From Xiphias gladius (Eukaryota; Chordata; Actinopteri; Istiophoriformes; Xiphiidae): 64,000 nucleotides of DNA. Positions 30,640-42,900 of the stretch are shown here, piece by piece. Numbering within the stretch: position 1 is the first letter of the stretch; every line of letters begins with the position of its first letter. The notes under the pieces were generated by a model that worked only from the letters and a program-made list of their open reading frames with translations, was not told the DNA's origin and searched no databases. The translations under genes were made by a program, and so were the position numbers. The stretch is taken from NCBI RefSeq assembly GCF_016859285.1, contig NC_053415.1, forward strand, positions 16,935,001 through 16,999,000, in the 5' to 3' direction.

Positions 30640-30815
30640 AGAGGTGGCTTTGGTTGCAGGAGGGAGAGCGGGTTGTCCACTAACCGGAAGGTTGGTGGTT
30701 CGATCCCCAGCACCTCCAGCATGTCTAAGTTTCCTTGGGCGAGATACTGAACCCCAAATTGCCCCCAATGTATCATCGGTGTATGTGTGTAAAGCATTTT
30801 GGTCGATAAGACTAG
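30640..30815 (+). mobile_element. tRNA-derived SINE
   Basis: The segment contains an A-box-like part (TGGTTGCAGGAGGGAGAGCG) and a B-box-like part (GGTTCGATCCC), as in the RNA polymerase III promoter of tRNA genes, followed by a non-tRNA body including CTTGGGCGAGATACTGAACC. It is not a functional tRNA gene, because the cloverleaf cannot be completed. A related copy in the other orientation is at 36915-37195. Confidence 0.75.
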
Positions 30816-33160
30816 AAAACCTCTACAGCTGCGGGCCATGTAAAGAGTATGCTGCTGCAAGTTAACTCATTCGGTCGGAAAAAAATAAAGTCATTCTTTT
30901 CTGACTGACACAGAGGATTTTTTTGTTTTCACGAGAATAGCCATAATTGCATAATAGCTGTAATTTCTGTTCAACATGGTCAAAACTGAGCCACGAAACT
31001 GCTATTTTGTATTATTTTGCATCTGCTATTTTGTCTGCTATTGTCGCTGTATTTTTATTAAGTCAATAAAGTTGCCACTATAAGGCAAGACAAAACACTG
31101 AATCCCTGAAATACTGTGTGTGATACAGGGAAAACTATTCTAGTACTGTTAAACTTACCAAAACTGCAGATTATGTTGTGTGTACAGTACACACTGTAAA
31201 CAAAGACAGACAGACATTTGTAATGTTTAACTTGCTTTATTTATACTGGCAAAAAAGTTCAACAGTGCTCCCTTCAGCAGAAGCTTTTCATTTTAAAATG
31301 AAAAGCCACACAACTTTAAAAAAAAAAAAAAATGTACACATCAGTGTGGGAAGTAACGCATCTCCTAGGTCTGTTCTGTTCTAAAAACTTAAATAAAAAA
31401 CTACATGAATAACTAAACACACAACACACTTCATTAATGATTAAAGGAGTTTAAATTTTAAAAAAAAGAAACAAAAAAAACCCCAACTGTTTGCTCCTAC
31501 ATGAACTATAGTGCAACTCAACTTCCAACAGTTCAGTCAGAAATTTGAAATCTCTTCAGATGTAGTTAGTATAAATTTTACATGGCATATAAAGCACTTT
31601 GTGTTTCTTTTATGGTGTGTAGTATATTAATAAGTTGGCCTTGAATTGGTTTGCATAGGTGAAAGGAAACCAGCTGATGACCTAATTGTTAGACCTGCAA
31701 ATTTACAGCTTCAGCGAGAATAGGCACACGTCATCTAAATAATTATGTGATCATGTGATAACCAATAAACTGAGATATTCATTATTCGAACAATATAGAA
31801 AATTGGCTGTGTGATGCCACTTTAATGCGTACTGTGTGTGTCTGTGAGTGAGTGTGAGTGTGAGTGTGAGAAAGAGAGGGGCAATAAGGCATATTTGATT
31901 TATTGTTCTGCCCTGTCAAATTTTTTTCACCTTGAACTTGCACTTTATCTCAATTTCTGTTTATCTTCCTTATTTATATGGTTTGATTAAAGTTTCCGTG
32001 TAGAGTTTTTGACCACATGCAGTGCTATAGTGGTAAGTTAGGACAAGTTTTATTGGGGAAATTGGGGAAAAAGATACAGATTTTCTAACTCAACGCTTCA
32101 ATAGCTCAGTGAAATATCACCTCTGCTCCATGGATTGACATCAATTTTGGTGTAGCCATTCATGGTCCCTATATGGTATACCCTAATAACTTTAGTGCTC
32201 CCCTAATTTTTTCCCTAGTACTATTAACAGGCTGATATTTTTGATTCAGAGTGAATTGTCTTAATTAGATTGATTACAAATTGAATATAACTTGTTCACC
32301 CTAAGTAACCACTCATTTTTAAGGATTCTGTAAGGATTGCAATCTTGGCTAGTCGAACACACTGCTTTGTGACTTGGTAATTATCTAATGTTAGCTTGCT
32401 AACCAACTAAGGTAACGTTGTCAACATTGTAAACATTACTTGCTAAGCTTTAGCAAATTTACATTGTGAGATTGAGTATGTTAGCATGCTTTTATTAGTT
32501 TTAAGTTAAAAGTAATGCTGTGCCTACGTATAGGCTAGCATGGCTATACTCGAGTTGACTACTCACTAGCTCTAACAAATACAGGTTATGCACATGTCCA
32601 CTATTGACCTGGAAGCGTGCTTCTTTCTCAGATCAATCAGCAAAGTTATTGGAACAGGCACAAGACGGATTAACGGATTATCATAGAAAAGAATTCTGCA
32701 TTGATTGCAACAGAACTTAATTTTGACCTTCAATGAACTTGAACATGTAATAAAATCCTTTTCTTGCTGACTTCAGTCTGTCTTCATATCAGTGTGTATA
32801 CTCGTAACTGAGGAGCTCAAAATAGAATAGGTACCAGACTTATCGGAAAGATAAAAGCCTGCTTCACACAGGGTTTTATCGACCTAGTTATTAAAAAAAA
32901 ATAACTACTAAAACATAACCACATGTGGTAGACACACTTTTTTTTGGCAATTTTTGCAGTTTTCCCTTTATATGATACCACGCAATAGATGGTACGAGTA
33001 GAATATCTCAAAAAATGCTTTGCCGTTTCAGAAGCAGCTCAAAGCACTGAGTAAGTACGTTCAGTGTGATCATACCTTCAGAGCACAGACATCTACTTTA
33101 ATAGATAAATAGAGATGTTTAAGTTAAGTGTTATTATAAATAAAATCGGTTGGGGACCAG
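30816..33160. other. Non-coding; intron of the long nectin-like transcript or intergenic
   Basis: No Ig, membrane or other recognisable exon is seen on either strand. The sequence is AT-rich, with short A runs and a GAGTGT tandem patch near 31840-31870. Confidence 0.5.
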
Positions 33161-33450
33161 GCAAAGTAATACACCGATCAGCCACATCATTAAAACCACC
33201 TGCCGATATTGTGTAGATCCCCTCATCTGATTTCTAAAAGAGTCATGTAGATTTTGGTAACTGAGGTAAGGATTAGAAGGAATAGCTAGATTCTCCTGTG
33301 ATTTCATGTATACATACAGTATAACCAAGTTTCTAGTCATAACAAATAATCGCCAAGGAAAATATTGCTGTGACAGGTGTGGGGAGAAATCTGAATAGTT
33401 ACCTGCTGCATGGATACTCTGATTTACAGTGTATGTAAACAATTAAGTGT
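33161..33450. repeat. Probable interspersed repeat fragment
   Basis: The start, CACCGATCAGCCACATCATT followed by AAAACCACCTGCC and TTGTGTAGATCCCC, resembles a very common fish repeat end that I know from general experience. The right boundary is unclear. Confidence 0.45.
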
Positions 33451-33912
33451 CCAATTTCGAACCTGGTTTCTTGTGTACATGGGAACCTGCTGCGAGGTCC
33501 CTGGATACTTTTTTATCAACAGTTAATCGGGGGGGGTATGTAAAGCAGCCAAGTACCATTAGCTCTGTCTAAGGACAGACCGTTGAAACCACATCCTACA
33601 TAAAAAAAGCAATGGCTTCAACAGTGAGAGTCAGTTAACTTTCCCTTCTAGTCAAACTATAACGTCAAGTTCTTCTTGACAAGTTCTTCTGCTGTATACT
33701 AGCACTTTATAGATTTGTGCCAACTGCACCAAATAGACATCAGTAGACATTACTGAAGTATTGACCCATGACCACAGCAGGACAAAAACTCCAAAATTAA
33801 AATGTACACTAGGATAAAATAAGCAATATAAAGCCAAACATATAAACAGATAAACAGCACCTGGACTGTTGTACTTGTTCACTAACCAGCTGACTCAGGA
33901 ATGACACATGTT

Positions 33913-33975
33913 TCATGGTGGAGCCTGTAAATTGCCTGCGGATGATCTTCTTGCTTCCAAGGATGTCAAAGAGAT
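33913..33975 (-). CDS. Nectin-like exon 8 (cytoplasmic tail end)
   Basis: The exon encodes ISLTSLEARRSSAGNLQAPP and TGA. A tandem acceptor (ATAGAG) precedes it; only the second AG keeps the frame. The alternative AG would stop the protein after three residues. Confidence 0.6.
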   Translation of the reverse strand: MSLTSLEARRSSAGNLQAPP

Positions 33976-36900
33976 CTCTATGACAAACAATTCAAAACAA
34001 TTGATTAAAACAACATTTAATATCAAATGAGTTTTTAAAGCGTTTTGGGGTATCTGCAGATTTCTCAAAGAACATTTAAAAATAGAGAATACTTTAAAAA
34101 AAAACAAAACAAAAAAAAACTGCTGTAATATTTTAAACAAAGGTTGTAAGAAGAAAGATTATTAGTTTAACTGTTTAACTGTCCAGTCTGTCCAGAAAAG
34201 TAGACATAATGAAATGTGCTGTACTACTACGCAACTCAAACTACAGCACACAGATTTTGAGGGAAATTAAAGAGCCACAATGTAATGCACCAAAGTAAAT
34301 ATTTTACCGCTTCTTCTTCTTCTACTGTTTCTTGTTCTTCTACTCTCTGTGCCTTTTCAAAGCCACTGGAAGTTTTGCAGACCCTCTGCATCTGCTCACG
34401 TGATCCCTTTAATGCCCTAGATAATGAATCATCAATTAGTATACCACAAAAGACTTAACAGTAGATACAATATCCAGTACTACTGTACTTGGTACCTGGG
34501 AGACATCCTAGATTTAGGAAGATACCATACTGCAGCAGCAACACCAATGACAATCAGGGAAAGCAAAATACTAAATAGCGTCCAACAAGCGGTGCATGTT
34601 CCTGCAGGGAAACAGAACACAATGAAAAAAAATTAAGAGGAAATAACAAGTATAAACAACTATAAATCGATATTTTTATAGTAACAATGTATCAAATGAC
34701 TATATGAAAATAATGTTAAAATGTGAAAGGGGTCGCTTGAATTGAACCTACAGCGAATTATCACCTGAATCTTCAGCTCCCTTCGGCATTGCAAAGCTTT
34801 CCTGTATATCAAGTTTCAGCTCATGGTTTAGCTGTCCAGCCTGCAACTTTACTGTTTTGGTTCACTCTCAGTGCACTTAGTGTCATTTTTTTGGCCGCAG
34901 CAGTCAGCTGTGTATGTGGAAAAGCTCTAAAACGCCGCTGTACCATACCTGCTCAGCACCAAACAGCAGAGTAGCGACTAGCTGGTGATAACAGTGGAGC
35001 ATTTAACAGCTAAAAGTTTTCCTCAGGAGTTGGTTGAGACCAAAACAGAGCTAAAAGAGAGTGAAAATTGGACTTCTATTTGCCAGGTGGCCAGAAACAC
35101 AGCTCCAAATGAAGGATAATGTTGCTCTTTAACTATTGGATGTGTAAATATACAATTTTTTGCTAAAAAGTTCATCATATTGACTTAAAAGATGAAGAAT
35201 GCTGTCATTTTTATTGTCATTCATCCATTACACCTGTGCTTATCCTGCTATGACATGCCAAAATTTCTTCTATGAAGGTCATTTACAAATGAAAGCAGGT
35301 TCCCTGTGTTTTTGTTTTCTTTCATCAATCTATATGGTACAATGTTGTACTGACACGTACAGTTGTTTAGTGTATTTAATATTTGATGTATGTTTTGTCT
35401 GTTTCATAGCATTTAGTGTTATATTTATATATATATATATGACAGTGAGCATCAAAAAAATTTGTAAAAAGGTTTTCTGAGTTACTAAGGGAACCAGTAT
35501 GTGAAATGACCATAACCGGGACACAGAACATTTCACAAGACAGGACGAGCAACATTTAAGTTGTAAGTAGCTGTATTCATAGACTTGAATCATTCCCTGT
35601 AGTACAGTGGGTGGAGTACTGCATGGGCAGTAAGTCATCCATCCATCCATCCATCCATTCATTCATTCATTCATTCATTCATTTTCTTCTACTTGTCTGG
35701 GTTGTAATGGCAAAAGGTTGAAGGAGCTCCAAGCCATTACTCGGGCAAAATGGGATATATGATACTGAGTGTCCTGGATTGCCGTTTCAGTTGGACATGG
35801 CTAGAATACCTCCACAGGGAGCGTTCAGGAGGAATCCTGACCAAATACATGCCAGGAGTTCTAGTCCAGACCTAGATGTCTGAACTTATCATTTCTTTAG
35901 GGATGAGTCTATATTACTTACTACCAAACTTCATTTGGACTCCAACCTTTTGTCTTTTCTTAAATTAAAACACACACACACACACACACACACAAAACAT
36001 GACAACCGAATGAAAAAAAAATTCTCAATGGACTCAAAACATAAAACAAACAAACAAAAAAAAACTCCCACATCAACACTGGTTTTTGACAAAAACCTCC
36101 ACCAACAGACCAAACCTGACCTCACCTGAAGTCACATGCACATAGAGGTAACCATGGTCCTTTCCATATAGGTTAGATGCTTCACACTGGTAGAGGCCAT
36201 TCAGGTCAGAGCTCATGCTCAGAAACTGCAGCGTTGATCCCTCAACTCTGACGGCAGACTGAGGCCAAGACTGGCCAGATCTGAAGCAGACATACACGTC
36301 TGAACATGAAATATGCAGCTAAATAAAGACTTACAGCCAAAGGGCAGAAAAACATTGCGAACTGTAGAGGGATGTGGTACAAGTCCAATGAATTTAAATT
36401 ATTAGTTCTCAGTTTGTGTTCTGAAAGGATAGGCTCTGTGTTGTTCTGACTCAGAACTTAATGAATTGCTGCTTCACTTAAAGGTAGAGTAAGCAATTCA
36501 AACCTGATACACCTTTTGACAAATTCAGTGAATATCTCCTCATGGCTTGCTAGCTGACCGTTCTGTGTGGGTGCTGAAAAAAAGTCTGGTGTTCCTACAG
36601 ACGCCTGGCTCTGTAAATATGGGATTTGTCCTGTACTGGATTCATGTCACTCTGCTTTACATTAAGACTAATAGTTATGTTCATTTATCTAAAAATTGTC
36701 TGTTATGTATATTATATAGCTTGCCACTGAAAGGGCATTTCCCCTTAATGTAGTAAAAACATCCATTAGAATAATTATAACACAAAGATCCTGTTTTTGA
36801 CAACCAAAAAAGGTGCTTTTCAATAACAGTCTCTCAGATAAATTTGAAAATGCCAGCTGTGTGTTTTACCTGTTGTCTTATTACCTACCTTTCCACTGCG

Positions 36901-39900
36901 CTAACTTCATCATGGTAAATGGACTGCACTTACATAGTGCTTTACTAGTCTTAATCAACCATTCAAAGCGCTTTAAACTACATGCTACATTCACCCATTC
37001 GCACACACATTCATACATCGCATTCACACACGCACATTCATTCTCACACATACTGATGGCATAGCCATACGGGCAATTTGGGTATCTTACCCAGGGACAC
37101 TTGGACATGCAGACTGGAGGAGCCGGGGATCGAACCAGAGACCTTCTGGTTAGCAGGACAACCTGCTCCAGCTCCTGAGCCACAGCCACCCACATCGGTA
37201 CAACAGAGTCATGTTACACTAACAACTCTGCTGTACTCAGTTTCTCTTTTTAAAATGAGCATTTTCTCAATTTGAAGAGACAATCATTTGACAGGAAGGC
37301 CACTTTGGAGCTACTTTGTACTTTGAGTCAGCCCAAAGGCCACATGCAAGACCGCTCACCACGACTTAGATAAAATTTGAATATACGTGCGTAGGGACTA
37401 AATCCAACAATAACCTTCATTGTGGGTTGCATTTTTTTATTGACAGAAAAGAAACAACCATGACTCAACCAAAAACATATGTTAAAGACACATGGCAAGT
37501 TTATTTTTTTCAAACTACAAAAATTAGGGGTCTCTGAGGATTTTATAATTTTAAACAGTGCATTCTAGGAAGTCTGCTAATATGCTGATAATGGTTCTTT
37601 AAAAACTTTAAAAATACAGTGAGCTGAGTAGACTCTCATCGCTCTATCCATTCAGCTTATCAATTGTAAGTCAAAAGACTTCACTTCATAAGAATTCATG
37701 TTTATAAGCTCTGAAGTCAACCGAAAATAAAAACTATACATTTTAAGTTGAATTGACTTGAAATTACTAAAACTTGTATCTTTACCTTAAGTTAATGAAA
37801 AAGATTAGTTGATTCCATTTGATTCATGTATGGTGTTTTACAATGCAGTTTTGTTGTTTGCTGACTAAATAAGGACAAAGAAGAGGAGATTTAGCCATTT
37901 TCCTACTGTTCAGGGAATTTCACTGTACAATCAGATATTTACAAAAACATCCAGAAAATGTTAGTGCGCTCATCCAAGTTGTGTCTGAGTTAATTTTATG
38001 GCGTGGAGTTTATTTTTCGTAATTCACTCTCAATGTTATTAAACTTGATTTGTGTTATATGTCCTTCAAAATTGCAAATAATTCATAAAAATAGTCATAA
38101 TTACAAGCTCTCAGACCTTTTAATCAGTGAAACATTGGAGCAGTTAGAAATGGTTCATTGCAATTACAACTATAATCCAAAATTCAGTTTCAGAATATAA
38201 AATTCAAATGCAGTGATAAAATTATCTTGTTTGGTTAAGAAAATTTTCACTAAAACCAGTTCATTCTATCTACTGTACCTTCTCCAGGTAAAGTTGGCCT
38301 TTGGGTTGGCTTCAGTCACACACTGCAGTGAGTCTTTGGATCTTTCACCTATGTTCACTTCCATGGGTGAAACTGCAAGAAACAAAGAGAGAGGGAATCA
38401 GCTGTGTTATTGCTGTAGCTGAGAAAGTCATGACATCAAAAAAAAAAAAAAAAAAAAAATCAACATAATAATGAACACACTGTTTTGATCCCACCTAATG
38501 TGAACTGATACAGGGTTATCTAGCTTAGTATCTGCATTTTTGTTTCAAGGTCATTTTAGATCAGCAAACTTGAAAAATAATTTTTTGGTCACATGTTGAC
38601 ACTGCTCAGTATTGGACATTAGCAGCATAACTGCTGCTATAGAAATAGCAGTTTTGGGTGCTTCTCAAAAAAAATGATAAATGTCTATCCATGATCCATA
38701 CATTAAAAAAAAAAAAAAAAAATCTTTTAAAGCTTGTGTTTCTCATATTGACAAACACCTACCATTCACAAGGATCTTAAACATTAAAGCTGGCAAGAGC
38801 TCAGAGTCCACGTTGACAGTGAATTAGCTGCATTCGCAAGAATGCATTTGTCTGAGTTTTCAACATGAGCTGCTGTTTCTCAGCACTCTGACCAGGTAAG
38901 TAAATCAAGGTCAAGGTTAGATGTCACACAGGTATGTTTCAACAACAAATGGTTGGTGAAACTGGATCTGTTCTTCTTTCAAGATGAGGCCTGGAGACAG
39001 TGTTATTACTGAGTCAGCTTCGTAAGTCTCAAGGCAAACTTGTTGGAAAATTGGAGTGGTTAGTGTGTAATTTGAGATGGGGGGAGGGTTCAACAGCCTC
39101 TATGCCCACAGCTATGCCTGTGGCTATGGAAACACGACAGGTGCTCTCTACATTTGCCTGCTATTTAGGCTGCTGGACAGCTGTTATCTGTGTTCCTCCC
39201 CGTTTTTCTCTGTTCTGCTTATCAACGGTTTGTTTCATTTTGGTCAATTGTCAATGGTTTCACACCCCCTTTGCAGATGCCTCAGCATTGTGGTTCTCTG
39301 CCAGAAGTGGTCAAAATTGACCTTTAAATCCATTTTTAAGCCACATCGCTGCGACACACTTCTTAGATCGTGGTTGTCTTTAACTATATATTTGAATCGG
39401 ATGAAGGATTTTAGTCATCAGGGTTCTGGACCTTAAGTTATCAGAGAAACAAGCTGAGCAAATGTTAGCGGTAGCTCGGCAGCCCCTCTGAGACGTCCTG
39501 TCTGACGAACAGCAACAGAGAAACACTGGTTTTTAATGTGAAACTGTTTTATTCAGTGTTTTTACCGGTTTTAATGACCTGGTCTGTTTGTTTCGGATAG
39601 GAGGAGACCTCTCTGGATAAAAACAAAGTAAAAACCTCCTGAACGATTAACTGGAGGCATCCTAACCATGAGAAACAGAGTGCCGTGATGGCAATGGTGG
39701 TGAAGACAACAAATCCCCCCCTGTCTTTTGTTAATGTTTTGATTGAGAGACTAGCGGCAGAAAATTACATATTGTGCGTTTAAATAACTACATTTATAAG
39801 ATATTACAATTTATTTATCTCCAGCCTTCCTATGACTCCTGATTGATGACTCTGAACACTCAGTTGAAGATGTTGCTGGATACTTGTTATCACTTAAGTG

Positions 39901-42900
39901 GCATAATGACACCCCAGCTCAGATTAATGAAACTCATGTGCTGTAACACAACTGTAACCACAAGACAGGGACTCAAATGCACAACTCAGAGACAAAAGGG
40001 GTTCCAAAATCTCAAGGTCTTGACCTAGAAGAATGGTTCGGTAAACAGGCAGGCAATCGGGACCAGGCAGACAAATCCAGAGGGCTAGGCAAGGCGAGGT
40101 CAAAACACTAGAAAGATGTCAACAGGAGAACACTAACACTACGAAAAGGCCTAAACGCTTGTCACAGAGACCGGAGATGAACTGGCACAGAGGGAAGGGA
40201 GCACATGGATTAAATACACTAGGAGAGGGGAGTCAATGAGACAGAGGTGCAACAAATCAGTATGTATCAATTTAGGCCTGCGAATGTAAAAATATACTTC
40301 AGTAGGACTGATAATGTCAAGGACTGATATGAACCTTCTCAAGTATGACATTCCACGCTTCCCAGAATTATGCATCAATATTAATGAGAGAAGCAACTAA
40401 ATTTTACCACTTTTGCATAAACTGCACATTTTTGTTGTGCAGTTGTGTTGTCGATGACATACTGCAGTAATGACCTTTCCTCCAAAATGAGTGAAGAAAC
40501 ACACATGCATCTGGGCAGAAGGGCACTACTTGCCTCTAGACTCTAGATTGCCAAATACCACACAATAGCCATACAAATTCCTCCACTGTTGTCCTATGGG
40601 ACAACTGCTGCTTTGCTGCATGTGCCATGTTGTTAGCTGACCTGGAATGGCATTGCTCTGCAACTTCCTGGCGTGACGGCGCCCATTCACAGCCTGTCTG
40701 TGCAATTATTAAGCAACAGTACTTGAGAGAACACAGCCATGAGACCAGTGGAGAGGGCATTACAGCAGGGATAATGTCACAGTCCCATTGAGGAAGGGAT
40801 ATTAAATAAATCTGTGGTTTAAAGTCAGTGCGGAGACATTACTCTTTTTATAAAAAAACTAACTTTAGCTTTAAATGACCAAAGTGTGCATCCTCTTCTG
40901 CCCCCTAAGATCACCATAATAAATTTGGTATCTCAATTTCATCTCTTATGCACAAAGAAAATAAAAGTTATCAGTTAAATAAACACAAACGCCACAAAAG
41001 AGTCCATTTGTAATCAGATGAGTCTATACAAACAATTTTTACCCTTGCATTTCAGGGTAAAAAAAAGAATTTTAAAGAACTCTCCAGAACAATTAGACCA
41101 GCAATCTCTCACTATATGTTCACACATACCAGCTACATGGATAATTGAAATAACCAGTAAAACGCTTTCTGCATCATATGTGAGCAAATTACTTGGAGTA
41201 AAATGAGCCCCAGTCTTTTTATTCTAAGCTTGTGCAGTCTGATTGTTTAAAATGGGCAGCAGAGTTTAGTCATGGATTGCACGGAGTTCTTTTTAAAGCA
41301 ATCCCAAGCACAGCTTCGACCTATAACCTGAGCAGAGCAGAGATCGAATATGCCAGTTGAAAATAAGTATGCAGGACCTTTAATAGATTTAATCATGATA
41401 CAAAGTCTCTCTTTCAAAACCAATCTTTTTTCAAATAATTAATGAAATTAACTAATTAATCGAGAAATTCTTCAATTGATAATGCAAATGAAAAAGAAAG
41501 ATGAACTTCATGAGTAACTGATGTAGGGAAGTATTTGTATACCCACAGTAGACCTGTATGGTGAAGGGCACTGTTTCCTCTTTCGACAGGGCGGGACTGG
41601 TGAAGACACACTGGACCAAATGATGGTTGATTTCTCTGGAAGGTACTCCGAGCAGCGAGCTGACTGTGGTAGTCGTACCGTTGGCATGCTGGATCGAGCT
41701 GGTTGTTGCCCTCACTTTATCCGCCAGGGTACCAGTGAGCCACCTCACCTCTGCAGGAGGCCTCGAACTAGCAGCCGTGCAGGTAGCGAGGGAAACTTCA
41801 TCGTCACCCAAAATAGGAAGATTATCCTCCACATGTGTGACTGGAGGCACTACGAGTTACCATACACAAAACAGTCAGCGTGCAAACAAGAAGGCATAAA
41901 CAAGACTCTCACTCCCTCTCTTTCTCTCACAGACACACACACCCGCGCACACACACACTAAAGCCAGAGCATTTTTACCTGCCGCGACAGTGTGGCTGGT
42001 ATTGTGTGTGTCATCATGGCAAAATGTGGTCCTGGAGACAACTACTGTACCAGGATTTACCACAGAGGCAGTTTTGAATAATTTGGCAGGTGTTTATCCT
42101 GCCTGCCTGGAAAGATTTTGTCACCACGATAGCATCACAACCGTTCAAGATGCTGTCATGAAACTTTACTGGTGTGCAGTTGAGATCAAAATGAAGGCTG
42201 AGTTCGAAGATGGGTGTGCTTGGACCTATGAGTACTGAGTACTTGTGTAACAATGTAGTAACGACTACTGAATACTCATGGGTGGGAACGTCAACATGTC
42301 ATGGGTGTCACGGCTGGTGTGATCCAACGTAGCATGGTCTCTAGTTTAACACAATGTTTCACATCACAATGTTTCAATTTACCTAGTACGTTTAGAGGTA
42401 TCTCAGTCTTGTAATTTCCACTGGGGAACAAAGTGAAGATGCACGTGTAGATGCCTTCATCCAGCAATGTGATATCAGCTAGCTGGAGAGATCCATTCTT
42501 GTCATCAAAGCTCCCAATAAATTCAAATCGCTTATCGTGTCCATTGACAAACTGTGGTCCATCTGACATGATCGTAAAGAAGTCGTCATTCTGGAGTTTT
42601 TCTCTAGTTTTCCTCTGCCATGAAATCTGGGTGAGGGATTCCGTGGTGTCAGTGAGTTTGCAGGGTAAGACAATGGTCCCCCCTTGCACCATCGTAATGT
42701 TTCCTCCGATCAACTGGACAGCTGTAAGATGCATAAAATCTCATCAGGCTATTGGAAAGCACAAACAGAAGTAAAAACCCACATCCAAGAATTCGCACCG
42801 GGTCTGAGCAGAGTATCTGAGAAAATAACCCCAATGATGTCATCAGCATTACCTAAGCTTTGGAAAAAATTTTCAGATTACGTACTGTCTGTATAAGGCA

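Noticed and set aside
30640..30815. tRNA gene
   Set aside because: A and B boxes are present but no cloverleaf with paired acceptor stem can be formed; it is a SINE head.
41540..41560. Donor CAG/GTCTAC for nectin-like exon 3
   Set aside because: It would put exon 4 out of frame with an early stop; TACT/GTGGGT keeps the frame and restores the expected VYxxP junction.
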